Shown in pieces: positions 35,222 to 44,750 of a stretch of 64,000 nucleotides of DNA. The notes beneath the pieces were generated by a model that saw only the letters and a list, made by a program, of their open reading frames with translations, was not told the origin of the DNA and did no database searches. The stretch is from Maribacter sp. HTCC2170. GTDB lineage: Bacteria > Bacteroidota > Bacteroidia > Flavobacteriales > Flavobacteriaceae. The stretch spans positions 3,716,001 through 3,780,000 of the forward strand of contig NC_014472.1 in the NCBI RefSeq assembly GCF_000153165.2. The letters are read 5' to 3'. The position numbers and the translations under genes are program-made. Each line of letters opens with the position of its first letter. Position 1 is the stretch's first letter.

Positions 35222-37069
35222 ATGATTGAGATTCTAAAAATATTAGTTGCGTTTAATTCCATTAAAATAATTCTAATATCGATTTTACTTGCCGAGTCTT
35301 CTAACCTTTGTGCTCAAGACCTTTCAATCAGTACTAAATCAGAACACATAAAAATTGAGAAAGACAGCTCCTTTGTTAGGGATATATCCGTCAATTTAAA
35401 AGAAAGCCCAAGCATAATTGCATATCCCATTTTATACGATAGTGAACTCGAAGTCGTCTCAGATATTCAGGTTCTTTTAAAAAAAGGCAAGCGCTTTAAG
35501 CCTATGAAGGAAATCATCAAGACCGAAGATGATGTTGAACTTGATTATATAGCAAGCAAGAAAATGATTTCTGTTATTATTCCGGTCGATACAGAGGCTA
35601 AAATAACCTATAAGGTAAACTGCAAAGAACTCATGTACTTTTCAGATTTACGTTTTTTCTCCTATAACAAGATTGATACACTACGCTATAAGTTAACAAT
35701 ACCAAACGATTTTAGTTTTGCGCATAATACGATCTACAAAGATTCTTTGTCCCATATAACCTTTGATTCCATCAACTTGGCAAAAGAGACGAAATACCAA
35801 ATAGAAGCTGTGCCGCTAAAAGTTGACCCCGACCCTTTGATGCTTTTCGGAATTTATAGGAATAAAAAAATTCCATTTATGAGGACCATAGTTGCTCCAG
35901 TTTCCTATAAAGACATTGAGTCAGAATATCTGAATGACTGGTACTTGGACAAAGTAAAACCCCAAAGAGGCCTTACAAAAGAGGTGCTCACAAAAATTGA
36001 TGACTTGACCGAAGGGGAAACAGATGCAATAAAGACAATGAATATATTATATGATTATGTAAGAACCAATTTCAAATATGTTGCCATAGAAATAGGAATG
36101 GGTGCATTTATCCCAACTCATACAAATCAAGTCTACACCGACAAACAAGGTGACTGCAAGGATTTATCCAATTTTCTTGTAGAAGCACTAAATTATAAGG
36201 GCATTAAAAGCAATATTGCCCTGGCCTCAACATTTAACCATATTTCCGATTGTGATTTTCCCTCACTAAGTTCAGCTAATCATGCCATATGTGTGGCCTA
36301 CATTGACAACAAGCCTATAATACTAGATCCAACCGACGTAATCCACACAACATTTACTCCCGTTGAAAGTCTTCAAAATAGATCCATATTTATTATTAAT
36401 GAGGAAGGGGGCGAATTTCATAAAATCAAGAATTTTGATAATCAAGATAACTTAATCGACTATGAACTAAATCTTGCTTTTGATTCAGATAAAATGTCGC
36501 TTAAGGGAATATTCAATACAACATATAACGGCATTTCTGGCAATTTCATAAAGCGGCGTATTAGAAACGCAGAAAAAAAGGATGAAGCTGTTACTTGTAC
36601 AAATCATTTTGAATCTGTTTTTGGAAATGGGACTATTTCCAAAATAGAAACGAATGAAAACAGTAATGCCTTAAGCATTAACGGAAATATTTCGATTCTG
36701 GGAAAGGTTTTCAATGATGGGAATAATAGACTTTTGTTCATAGATTTTCTTCCACGTCTTTTTGAATCCACCGAAAGAGAATCACTCTTAAAAGGAACAC
36801 ATATTGGCAACAACTTTAATAAGAAAGTAAAAGTCGTAATACAAATGGCTGAATCTTTTCAAATGTTCGACCCAATAGAACACTCATTTAAAGAAGAAGG
36901 TGCTACACTGAAAATCAAGACAAAAGCCCTATCGGATAGTAGTATCGAATATAATTATGATTTTAATTTTGATTATGTGAATATTGATAAGAATAACCAA
37001 TCGCTTACCAATCAGTTGTTAAAAGAATTCAAACAAACACTAAATGTTCCCATTGTACTTTCCAAATAG
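35222..37069 (+). CDS. DUF3857 / transglutaminase-like exported protein with intact catalytic residues
   Basis: 615 residues from the ATG at 35222 (frame open from a TTG at 35150); the gap before it (34951-35221) shows no gene or clear signal. A signal peptide ends SNLCAQ. The N-terminal third is DUF3857-like beta structure. The transglutaminase core has Cys312 in TDKQGDCKDLSNFLVEAL, the His in SSANHAICVAYI and the Asp in PIILDPTDV. These proteins are probably periplasmic and their reaction is unknown. It overlaps the next gene, a degenerate relative, by 26 bases. Confidence 0.85.
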   Translation: MIEILKILVAFNSIKIILISILLAESSNLCAQDLSISTKSEHIKIEKDSSFVRDISVNLKESPSIIAYPILYDSELEVVSDIQVLLKKGKRFKPMKEIIKTEDDVELDYIASKKMISVIIPVDTEAKITYKVNCKELMYFSDLRFFSYNKIDTLRYKLTIPNDFSFAHNTIYKDSLSHITFDSINLAKETKYQIEAVPLKVDPDPLMLFGIYRNKKIPFMRTIVAPVSYKDIESEYLNDWYLDKVKPQRGLTKEVLTKIDDLTEGETDAIKTMNILYDYVRTNFKYVAIEIGMGAFIPTHTNQVYTDKQGDCKDLSNFLVEALNYKGIKSNIALASTFNHISDCDFPSLSSANHAICVAYIDNKPIILDPTDVIHTTFTPVESLQNRSIFIINEEGGEFHKIKNFDNQDNLIDYELNLAFDSDKMSLKGIFNTTYNGISGNFIKRRIRNAEKKDEAVTCTNHFESVFGNGTISKIETNENSNALSINGNISILGKVFNDGNNRLLFIDFLPRLFESTERESLLKGTHIGNNFNKKVKVVIQMAESFQMFDPIEHSFKEEGATLKIKTKALSDSSIEYNYDFNFDYVNIDKNNQSLTNQLLKEFKQTLNVPIVLSK

Positions 37070-39071
37070 CATTAATTCCCCTATCCTTTTAGTGCTCGTA
37101 TTACTTTTTACTAGTAACATCTTAGCCCAAGACAGTTTGCCTGATGCTAAGTTTTCAAAACAATGTAAAGATTCGGAGGCATATATTTTATACTCCTATA
37201 AGGATGTTTCAATTGCTAAAAATTGGACCAATTTCAAAAGGCATACCGCAATAAACAATAAGGTGGTCATCAATAATAGCTCGGGTGTAGAAAACCATGC
37301 ATTTTTAAGGTTATCTGAATTGGTTGCCAACAAGTTGAGTAAAATAAAAATAAAGACTTTAAAGGCAGATGGATCCGTGGTAGAGCTAGATTCTAGCTTG
37401 GTATTTCAACGTAAGGAAAAGAATGAGGATTTCCAGGATATCAATTACCCCATTCCTGGGGTTGAACCCGGTGATACCATAGAAACTTCATATGAGTATA
37501 CTGAATATTTAAAAAGTTACCAGTTAAAGGATTTTGTGAATTTATATAGTGATTTGCCGAGCATAAGAACAGAATATACTGTTAGAACCAACCCCGAGCT
37601 TCAGGTCCGGTATAAAAACTATAATGATTTTCCTAACCCAGACGTAATCGCAAACGACACTTTGACCTACTGCGTATTTAAAATGGATAAGGTAAATCGC
37701 CATGTTCCAAATGAGAATACCTGTTTACCATGTGACCTCCCTTATGTCTATTATTCCATAGAAAAAAAAGATAAAGAACCAATTACATGGAAAGAAGTTT
37801 ATAATGCTGAGTTTAATGTGGTTACCCAACCAATGGCACTCGATCATGAAAACATCTCGTACTACAAAAGATGGAAAAAAAGAGTAATAGGGGAAGCCAA
37901 GGACAGTTCTAAATTCCACAAGTTTAAGTTGCTACATCAAGACATACTTGAGAATTTGGAGATTGTACCAACAAAAATGCGTGAAATGATTAAATCAAGT
38001 GGGTTTTTTCTAAAAGAAAAACGCATTGACCCCATTGGTGTTGGCCGATTATATCGTCAACTATTGGAAGATCTTCAAATTGATTACTGGGCAGTTTTTG
38101 CCAGAAGTAAAAGGGAAGGACCAATTGACCCTTATTATATAAGAAAAGGAGAATATGACCATATATTTTTCGCTTTCGAAAATGAAAAAGGTGGTATGGA
38201 ATTACTCTATCCGCATGAAGAAGCCTTTAAATATCAAATAAATGAGATTCCAACTTCTCTCTACAATTCTGAGGCCATTATAGCAAAACCATACTTTGAG
38301 CATAAAATTAAAAAGGGAGATAAATTCATTGGCCGTGACCTAAAACTGGCGGAAGTAGATTCTGTTGCCATAAATATGATTAAACTGCCTGGTTCAAATG
38401 TTAAGCAAAATTATATTAAGCAGCTCTATTTTAGTGAAATTAACCTGAATGAGAAAAGCACTTTGACCAAATATAAATTTTCGGTTTCGGGCGGTTTATC
38501 AACTGATGTTCGAGGATTTTATAGTATGTTGAATCAGGATGAGGAGGCTAGTGATTTCTATGACGCTATGAACGAATATGAAGGTAGCGGTTCATCGTTT
38601 AAAATGGACTCATTACTCAGTACTCATTTTAGATCTACAAAACCTTTTACCTTTACAATAAATGGACAAGGAAATATAGATGAAGCTGTATCTTTTTTAA
38701 CTGATTCAATGGTTAGTGTCTCTTTAAATAATCTAATTCAACATAGTCAATTGGAGAGTGATCAAAATATTATTGATTTAAACTACTATCTAGATTACAA
38801 TTACTCAGACCACTCCTCGATCATATTGAATTTTACCGATGATATTGAGCTTTTGGATATTGAAAAATACAAATTGGAGTTCAGTAATGAGATTGGGTCA
38901 TATTCGGTTGAGTCCAAAATAATTGGAAACAATAGATTAAACCTTCAATCAAATTATCGAATCAACAAAGATTTTATTTCAATTGAGGAATACCCCAAAT
39001 TAAAAGAGCTTAATAAAAAAGTGAACGAAATGATTAATAATCGCCTAATAATCAAGTTAAAAAATAAGTAG
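37044..39071 (+). CDS. DUF3857 protein with degenerate transglutaminase region
   Basis: 675 residues. A signal peptide ends SNILAQ. It is the same class as its upstream neighbour: IPGVEPGDTIETSYEYTEY and LKSYQLKDFVNLYSDLP are DUF3857-like. In the region corresponding to the transglutaminase core the segment is VGRLYRQLLEDLQIDYWAVF, with no Cys before the helix, so the catalytic residue is missing. It starts inside the end of the previous gene (26-base overlap), suggesting coupled translation and a catalytic/non-catalytic pair. The 270 bases after it (39072-39341) hold no gene. Confidence 0.82.
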   Translation: MFPLYFPNSINSPILLVLVLLFTSNILAQDSLPDAKFSKQCKDSEAYILYSYKDVSIAKNWTNFKRHTAINNKVVINNSSGVENHAFLRLSELVANKLSKIKIKTLKADGSVVELDSSLVFQRKEKNEDFQDINYPIPGVEPGDTIETSYEYTEYLKSYQLKDFVNLYSDLPSIRTEYTVRTNPELQVRYKNYNDFPNPDVIANDTLTYCVFKMDKVNRHVPNENTCLPCDLPYVYYSIEKKDKEPITWKEVYNAEFNVVTQPMALDHENISYYKRWKKRVIGEAKDSSKFHKFKLLHQDILENLEIVPTKMREMIKSSGFFLKEKRIDPIGVGRLYRQLLEDLQIDYWAVFARSKREGPIDPYYIRKGEYDHIFFAFENEKGGMELLYPHEEAFKYQINEIPTSLYNSEAIIAKPYFEHKIKKGDKFIGRDLKLAEVDSVAINMIKLPGSNVKQNYIKQLYFSEINLNEKSTLTKYKFSVSGGLSTDVRGFYSMLNQDEEASDFYDAMNEYEGSGSSFKMDSLLSTHFRSTKPFTFTINGQGNIDEAVSFLTDSMVSVSLNNLIQHSQLESDQNIIDLNYYLDYNYSDHSSIILNFTDDIELLDIEKYKLEFSNEIGSYSVESKIIGNNRLNLQSNYRINKDFISIEEYPKLKELNKKVNEMINNRLIIKLKNK

Positions 39072-39341
39072 GCATTGATAATACTTGTTTAGTAATTTTT
39101 CAAAATTCTTTAGAATTAATTTTTTCCAATAACTAATTGCGTCACCTTCTAGAGTAAAGCTCTTGGCCTATATTACACTCAAAATCAAAATAAGTTTCTT
39201 TCAAGGGTAATAATGACAATTTTATATGCATTCTATTTGGGCATTTCATGTTAATTTTGAAGGTATAAATCATTGTAAAATGAGAGGTATGTAGTACCTT
39301 TCTGCAACTTTGACTATTCAAAACTAAATATCTATTCTACT

Positions 39342-40373
39342 ATGAAAAGTAAAAATGAATCTTTGAAACAAAAAACATTGACAATGGCAATTGTTGCCGT
39401 TTTCATGTTATCATTTACAATTGGATGCAAGGAAAAAGCACCAAAAACCGAAGAGGCCGAAGCCACTGTTGAAAACGCGGAAACCAGCCCTGATTTTCAA
39501 ATTTCGCTCGCTCAATGGTCACTGCACAAAACCTTTTTCGGGGTTGAAAGTATGGACTGGGCAGAATTTGGCAAGACTCTTAGAGAATCACCTGATGATC
39601 TATTAAAAGGTCCAGACCCTATGGAGTTCCCAGCTATGGCTGCGGCATATGGAATTAATTCTATTGAATTGGTAAACACCTTTTACTTCAGTAAAGCCAA
39701 TGATATGGACTACTGGGCCAAATTCAAACAAAAATGTGACGATGCTGGTGTATCTGTTGGTTTGATCATGTGCGATGCTTTAGGTGATTTAGGCGATGCT
39801 GACCCAGCAAAACAAAAAGAGGCCGTAGAAAACCATTATGCATGGGTAGATGTTGCCAAATTTTTAGGTGCACATTCAATTCGTGTTAATGCTGCCGGTT
39901 CAGGAACTGCTGATGAAGTAGCAAAAAATGCTGTAGTTGGTTTATCAAGTTTAGGCAAATATGGTGCTTCTAAAGGAATAAATATCATTGTTGAAAACCA
40001 TGGTGGTTATTCTTCTGATGGCACTTGGTTAAGTGGTGTTATGGGGCAAATAGGAATGGACAATGTTGGTACACTGCCCGATTTTGGCAACTTCTGTATT
40101 GCGCGTAGTCCAGATGGTTGTGCCAAAGAATATGACCGATATAAAGGTATGAAGGAGCTTATGCCCTTCGCCAAGGGTGTGAGTGCAAAATCAAACGTAT
40201 TTGATGAAGCAGGTAACGAAAGGAATTCTGATTTCCTTAAAATCATGAAGATCGTTAAAGAATCAGGTTTTAAAGGTTATGTGGGTATCGAATATGAAGG
40301 TGCTGAACTTTCAGAAGATGAAGGTATCAAAGCGACTAAGGCATTGCTTGAAAAAGTGATCAAGCAGCTTTAA
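39342..40373 (+). CDS. Xylose-isomerase-like TIM-barrel lipoprotein
   Basis: 343 residues. An SPII signal ends FTIGCKEKAP, followed by an acidic linker. The body is an AP-endonuclease-2/xylose isomerase-type barrel: ISLAQWSLHKTFFG at strand 1, INSIELVNTFYF, HSIRVNAAG, INIIVENHGGYS and VGIEYEGAELSEDEG carry the metal-binding acids. Sugar phosphate isomerases/epimerases of this type act on sugars or inositol-like compounds; the lipid anchor places it outside the cytoplasm, unusual for the fold but common in Bacteroidota. A strong terminator follows. Confidence 0.88.
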   Translation: MKSKNESLKQKTLTMAIVAVFMLSFTIGCKEKAPKTEEAEATVENAETSPDFQISLAQWSLHKTFFGVESMDWAEFGKTLRESPDDLLKGPDPMEFPAMAAAYGINSIELVNTFYFSKANDMDYWAKFKQKCDDAGVSVGLIMCDALGDLGDADPAKQKEAVENHYAWVDVAKFLGAHSIRVNAAGSGTADEVAKNAVVGLSSLGKYGASKGINIIVENHGGYSSDGTWLSGVMGQIGMDNVGTLPDFGNFCIARSPDGCAKEYDRYKGMKELMPFAKGVSAKSNVFDEAGNERNSDFLKIMKIVKESGFKGYVGIEYEGAELSEDEGIKATKALLEKVIKQL

Positions 40374-40409
40374 GAAGGCTTAACAAATAATCAATAAAGT
40401 ATTAAGAAT

Positions 40410-40441
40410 AAGGGAACTCAAAAAAGTTCCCTTATTTTTTT
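40410..40441 (+). terminator. Rho-independent terminator after the TIM-barrel gene
   Basis: AAGGGAACT (40410-40418) pairs with AGTTCCCTT (40425-40433) with a CAAAAA loop and is followed by A and a run of T to 40441. Confidence 0.88.
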
Positions 40442-40471
40442 ACCCCTGACATAATCTGTCACAAGGCGTCA

Positions 40472-40479
40472 TATCTTTG
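40472..40479 (+). promoter_or_regulatory. -7 promoter box of the VOC gene
   Basis: TATCTTTG is an exact match to the Bacteroidota TAnnTTTG -7 element, 31 bases before the ATG at 40511 and just after a terminator. No clear TTG was seen at the -33 distance. Confidence 0.5.
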
Positions 40480-40510
40480 CGGTATCGTTTAACAATAAAA
40501 GCAACAAAAA

Positions 40511-40882
40511 ATGAAAAATGCAATCAACTGGTTCGAGATACCAGCAACAGATTACGAAAGGGCAAAAAAATTCTACAACGCCATGCTTGGAATAGAAATC
40601 GCCGATATGCCAATGCCGGAAGGTCAATACGGGATGTTCCCATATGACAATGACAACAATGGTGTTGGTGGTGGATTAGTGGAAATGGAAGGCGTGAAAC
40701 CATCAGCGGAAGGAATCACCATTTATCTTAATGGTGGCGACGACCTTAGCGCTCCTTTGGGTCGTGTTGGAGCTGCAGGTGGTAAAGTGATTATGCCAAA
40801 GACCGATATTGGTGAAAATGGCTTTATGGCCCAATTCCTAGATACAGAGGGTAACAGAGTGGCGCTGCATTCCTGGAATTAA
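40511..40882 (+). CDS. VOC-family (glyoxalase/dioxygenase fold) protein
   Basis: 123 residues. The paired beta-alpha-beta-beta-beta module is visible: NWFEIPATDYERAKKFYNAM, MFPYDNDNNGVGGGLVEM, ITIYLNGGDDLSAPLGRV and FMAQFLDTEGNRVALHSW, where the terminal Glu-Gly-Asn-Arg and the central residues correspond to the usual metal-binding or substrate positions. Such small VOC proteins often detoxify or bind small molecules; substrate unknown. Confidence 0.9.
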   Translation: MKNAINWFEIPATDYERAKKFYNAMLGIEIADMPMPEGQYGMFPYDNDNNGVGGGLVEMEGVKPSAEGITIYLNGGDDLSAPLGRVGAAGGKVIMPKTDIGENGFMAQFLDTEGNRVALHSWN

Positions 40883-40891
40883 ACCTATTTC

Positions 40892-40960
40892 TGTCATTTC
40901 GAGCGGAGTCGAGAAATCCCATCTATATGGTTGATATTCTGGGCTCCGCTCGAAATGACA
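40892..40960. repeat. Inverted repeat TGTCATTTCGAGCGGAG / CTCCGCTCGAAATGACA
   Basis: A perfect 17-bp stem (40892-40908 with 40944-40960) around a 35-base loop starting TCGAGAAATCC. The arm is the CATTTCGAGCGxAGTCGAGA family of dispersed repeats found across Bacteroidota genomes. It lies nine bases after the VOC stop codon and could act as a transcription end or mRNA stabiliser. Confidence 0.8.
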
Positions 40961-41022
40961 AAAAATCCCGCCTTAGGTTTATTACTAAAACCATATTTTT
41001 ATCGAGAATCAATGATTGATGC

Positions 41023-41712
41023 ATGTCACAACTATCTAGACTCATTAGTATTCTTACCCTATTAAAATCACGACGGATTTTGACGGCCACAGAACTGTCC
41101 GATAAGTTTGAAATCAGTGTACGTACGGTTTACCGTGATATCCAAAAATTGATTGAGGCCGGTGTTCCCGTGATTACAATTGAAGGTCGTGGATATTCAT
41201 TAATGGACGGCTATACAGTAGCTCCCGTACAGTTTACCGAAAAACAGGCCAATGCCCTGATTACTGCCCAACACTTGGTAAAACAGAGTAACGATTCTTC
41301 TTTTAACAACGACTTTGAAGAGGCTTTGACGAAGATAAAGTCGGTCTTTAAATCTTCAGTCCTCGAAAAAAGTGAATTGCTCGATGATAAAATACATGTG
41401 TTCAATAACCAGTATGAGAGTATTTCGAGCAACGCCCTATCTGAAATCCAATTGGCGATTACCCACTTCAACTATATGGAAATCAATTATCGAAAGGCCG
41501 ATGATCCCAATATCACCTTTAGAAGAATTGAACCCTGTGCCCTATTCTCTACCTATCAAAAATGGATTTTGATTGCATGGTGCCATCTTCGCAAGGACTA
41601 TAGAGCCTTTCGGGTGGACCGCATTCAGCATTTTAAAATCCTACAGGAACAATTCGAGGACCGAAAATTCAGTATTCAGGAGTATTTTGCCTCTTGCCCT
41701 TATGATTTGTAA
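41023..41712 (+). CDS. HTH/WYL-domain transcriptional regulator (YafY-like)
   Basis: 229 residues. The N-terminus is a winged HTH of the HTH_11 type: RLISILTLLKSRRILTATEL, DKFEISVRTVYRDIQKL (recognition helix) and GVPVITIEGRGYSL. A WYL region follows with YMEINYRKADD, RRIEPCALFSTYQKWILIAW and RAFRVDRIQHFKIL. WYL proteins sense small ligands or nucleic acids. It is somewhat shorter than many family members because the last WCX part is reduced. Targets cannot be told. Confidence 0.9.
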   Translation: MSQLSRLISILTLLKSRRILTATELSDKFEISVRTVYRDIQKLIEAGVPVITIEGRGYSLMDGYTVAPVQFTEKQANALITAQHLVKQSNDSSFNNDFEEALTKIKSVFKSSVLEKSELLDDKIHVFNNQYESISSNALSEIQLAITHFNYMEINYRKADDPNITFRRIEPCALFSTYQKWILIAWCHLRKDYRAFRVDRIQHFKILQEQFEDRKFSIQEYFASCPYDL

Positions 41713-41861
41713 GCCTTACAAATCAATGTTAAGCCCTATTTTCGGTATTTAAGCGTATACATTTTCTTTTCTGGATTCATCTTATTAAATTTCTTCCATA
41801 TAATTAAGAAGTTTTATCCGTTTTCGGTGGTAATTACTTGAGATACATACCTAAGCATCAA

Positions 41862-44672
41862 ATGAGATACATTCTTGGTCTTTTCTTATTATGTCACATG
41901 GGTGTTTTTGCCCAACAAGATATCGGTGATTTCACATCTGTTGAGCCTTCAACGCAGAACACAGATTTTGTAATTCCTGAGACCCATACATTTCAAAAAA
42001 TAATAGAAGCAGGGGATCCTTTGACACAAGGAGGCAACTTGAAGAACAGAAACGACTTTACTGGGTACGTACCAATAAATGGAAGTAGTGAAAATGGGTA
42101 TTTAAGTATCAATGCAGAAGCAGTACCAGGTGGGGTAAGTATTCTGGATATCAACTTTAACACCACCTCAAAAATATGGCAGACCACCTTTTCAAAAGCA
42201 GTTGATTTTAGCGGCGTAGCTGGTACGGTAGCGAATTGCTCCGGTACCGTAACCCCATGGAATACGATTATCTCTTGTGAGGAATATATTCTGACTACCG
42301 ATGTGAACAATGATGGATATTACGATTGGGGATGGTGTGTTGAAATAGACCCGGTCACCAAAACGGTTATTGATAAAAGATGGGCATTGGGAAATATTCA
42401 ACATGAAAATGTGGTCATTCATAACAATCATAGAACAGTATACCAAGGTGCGGATTCAAATCCTGGGTATTTATACAAATTCGTGGCAGATGTAGCCCAG
42501 GATTTGAGCAGTGGCGCCCTTTACGTATACAAAGGATCCAAAAGTGGTTCCGGAAATTGGATACTCCTTGATAATACCACACCCGCAGAAAGAAACAGCA
42601 CATTGACCCAGAGTGCCAATGTAGGGGCAACAATATTCAATGGTATTGAGGATGTTGAAATTGGACCGGACGGATGGATTTATTTTGCAGTTAAGAGTGA
42701 AGCAACAGTATATCGTTTCCAAGATTCAAACCCCATAAACGGAACGACCGTACCTCAAATGGAAACCTTTGTGGGCAACACTAGTTACAATATTACCCAT
42801 GCGAACGGAGTAACGAGTGTTCCTTGGGGTAATGGTAGCGATAATTTGGCATTTGATGGGGAAGGAAACCTATGGGTGCTTCAAGACCTTGCATCCAGTA
42901 ACAATTATATATGGGTCGTTGAAAACGGGCACACACAAGCCTCTCCCAAAGTAAAGATTTTTGGTATTCCGCCATTAGGTGCAGAACCTACCGGAATCAC
43001 CTTTTCTCCCGATTACCGTTTTCTTTTTATGTCGATACAGCATCCAGACGGAAGTAATTCTTCCAGTACTCAAACCGATGCGGCAGGCAATTCTGTAGCA
43101 TTCAATAAAGGTACTTCATTGGTCATTGCCAGAAAAGAGCATTTGGGGGTTTCATATTCGACCTGGTATCTTGATGCCGATAATGATGGATTCGCTATAG
43201 AACCAACGATATTAAGTGAAACAAGTCCAGGACCAGGCTACACAACAAATGTATTACCAACCACTGATTGTGATGATTCAGATGCCCTGATAAACCCTGA
43301 TACCATTTGGTACCTCGATGCGGACAATGATGGATTTGCAGCGGAAACGACCGTGACCAGTTGCACGAATCCCGGAACAGGATATACAATCACAGTATTA
43401 CCAACCACTGATTGTGATGATTCAGATGCATTGATAAACCCTGATACGATTTGGTATCTTGATGCTGACAATGATGGATTTGCTACGGAAACAACCATGA
43501 CCAGTTGCACGAATCCCGGAACAGGATATACAACCACATTATTACCAACTACCGATTGTGATGATTCAGATGCTTTGATAAATCCTGATACAATTTGGTA
43601 CCTCGATGCGGACAATGATGGATTTGCAGCGGAAACGACCATGACCAGTTGTACGAATCCCGGAACAGGATATACAATCACAGTATTACCAACCACTGAT
43701 TGTGATGATTCAGATGCATTGATAAACCCTGATACGATTTGGTATCTTGATGCTGACAATGATGGATTTGCTACGGAAACGACCATGACCAGTTGCACGA
43801 ATCCCGGAACAGGATATACAACCACATTATTACCAACTACCGATTGTGATGATTCAGATGCTTTGATAAATCCTGATACAATTTGGTACCTCGATGCGGA
43901 CAATGATGGATTTGCAGCGGAAACGACCATGACCAGTTGTACGAATCCCGGAACGGGATATACGATGACCGAACTACCCACCACCGATTGTGATGATTCT
44001 GATGCCCAGATAAATTCTGGGACAATCTGGTATCTAGATGCGGACAATGATGGATTTGCTGTGGAAACAACCATGACCAGTTGCACCAATCCAGGAACCG
44101 GATATACAATGACAGAATTACCCACCACCGATTGTGATGATTCGGATGCCCTGATCAATCCAGATACGATTTGGTATCTCGATGCCGATAATGATGGATT
44201 TGCTGTGGAAACCACCATGACCAGTTGTACCAACCTCGGAACTGGATATACAATGACGGAATTACCCACTACCGATTGTGATGATGAAAACACTTTGATG
44301 AATCCAAATACGATTTGGTATCTTGATACAGATTCAGATGGATATGCTGAAGGCGACCCTGTGGTTAGTTGTGAGAGCCCTGGGCAAGATTATACAATGG
44401 AAGAGTTACCTCCCGAATTAGACTTACAGGGAGTTAAAGTCGTTATGTTTCCCAATCCCACAAATGGTTTGTTTTCGATTCAGTTCGCTGAAGAATTTCA
44501 ACAAGCAAAAGTTACGGTGGTGAGCGCAACGGAGCAATTGGTTTTTGAAGAACTTTTCGTTAACAATCAAGAAATCAATCTAGATTTATCAAATCAGAGT
44601 TCTGGCGTTTACTATGTACATGTCAACATTGATAACTCTACCGCTTATACTTTACAAGTGGTAAGAAAGTAG
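41862..44672 (+). CDS. PhoX-like phosphatase with MopE-type metal-binding repeats and T9SS C-terminal signal
   Basis: 936 residues from the ATG at 41862. The signal peptide ends GVFAQ. Residues about 40-430 match the PhoX/DUF839 propeller: TVTPWNTIISCEEYI, QHENVVIHNNHRTVYQGADS and IEDVEIGPDGWIYFAV supply Glu, His and Asp used by PhoX for its iron-calcium site. Residues 434-850 are eight 47-48-residue repeats (plus a ninth partial) with WYLDADNDGF and TTDCDDSDALINP, each with several calcium-binding acids. The last ~75 residues (MFPNPTNGLFSIQF ... GVYYVHV) are a type A T9SS sorting domain. So it is a secreted, surface or released phosphoesterase; substrate unproven. Confidence 0.88.
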   Translation: MRYILGLFLLCHMGVFAQQDIGDFTSVEPSTQNTDFVIPETHTFQKIIEAGDPLTQGGNLKNRNDFTGYVPINGSSENGYLSINAEAVPGGVSILDINFNTTSKIWQTTFSKAVDFSGVAGTVANCSGTVTPWNTIISCEEYILTTDVNNDGYYDWGWCVEIDPVTKTVIDKRWALGNIQHENVVIHNNHRTVYQGADSNPGYLYKFVADVAQDLSSGALYVYKGSKSGSGNWILLDNTTPAERNSTLTQSANVGATIFNGIEDVEIGPDGWIYFAVKSEATVYRFQDSNPINGTTVPQMETFVGNTSYNITHANGVTSVPWGNGSDNLAFDGEGNLWVLQDLASSNNYIWVVENGHTQASPKVKIFGIPPLGAEPTGITFSPDYRFLFMSIQHPDGSNSSSTQTDAAGNSVAFNKGTSLVIARKEHLGVSYSTWYLDADNDGFAIEPTILSETSPGPGYTTNVLPTTDCDDSDALINPDTIWYLDADNDGFAAETTVTSCTNPGTGYTITVLPTTDCDDSDALINPDTIWYLDADNDGFATETTMTSCTNPGTGYTTTLLPTTDCDDSDALINPDTIWYLDADNDGFAAETTMTSCTNPGTGYTITVLPTTDCDDSDALINPDTIWYLDADNDGFATETTMTSCTNPGTGYTTTLLPTTDCDDSDALINPDTIWYLDADNDGFAAETTMTSCTNPGTGYTMTELPTTDCDDSDAQINSGTIWYLDADNDGFAVETTMTSCTNPGTGYTMTELPTTDCDDSDALINPDTIWYLDADNDGFAVETTMTSCTNLGTGYTMTELPTTDCDDENTLMNPNTIWYLDTDSDGYAEGDPVVSCESPGQDYTMEELPPELDLQGVKVVMFPNPTNGLFSIQFAEEFQQAKVTVVSATEQLVFEELFVNNQEINLDLSNQSSGVYYVHVNIDNSTAYTLQVVRK
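43161..44408 (+). repeat. Tandem 144-bp coding repeats, eight units plus a partial ninth
   Basis: Units start at 43161, 43302, 43446, 43590, 43734, 43878, 44022, 44166 and (degenerate) 44310; all full units after the first (141 bases) are exactly 144 bases. Units 2 and 4, and units 3 and 5, are almost identical, so 43302-43589 and 43590-43877 look like a recent 288-bp duplication. Confidence 0.93.
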
Positions 44673-44718
44673 TAAAATCATAGTTATGTGATTGATTTAA
44701 GAAATAAGATTCAAGGCG

Positions 44719-44726
44719 TATCTTTA
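44719..44726 (+). promoter_or_regulatory. Putative -7 box of the thioesterase gene
   Basis: TATCTTTA lies 24 bases before the ATG at 44751; the -33 region has no convincing TTG at the normal distance. Confidence 0.3.
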
Positions 44727-44750
44727 TGGCTTGATATTTAAATTCATCCC

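Noticed and set aside
33532-40373. Sulfatase, DUF3857 genes and TIM-barrel lipoprotein as one polysaccharide utilisation locus
   Set aside because: No SusC/SusD pair, glycoside hydrolase or lyase is present and the genes are separated by 270-base gaps.
40892-40960. Inverted repeat as an insertion sequence end
   Set aside because: The arms are only 35 bases apart and no transposase or target duplication is seen; it fits a dispersed palindromic repeat.
43238-44293. 351-codon open frame on the minus strand across the metal-binding repeats
   Set aside because: It is the mirror of the 144-bp repeats; the same peptide unit is repeated, it has no start signal of its own, and the plus-strand protein has clear domains and a T9SS tail.
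43161-44408. Regular repeat spacing suggestive of a CRISPR array
   Set aside because: Units are 144 bases with no unique spacers, and they are in frame inside a protein with acidic repeat structure.
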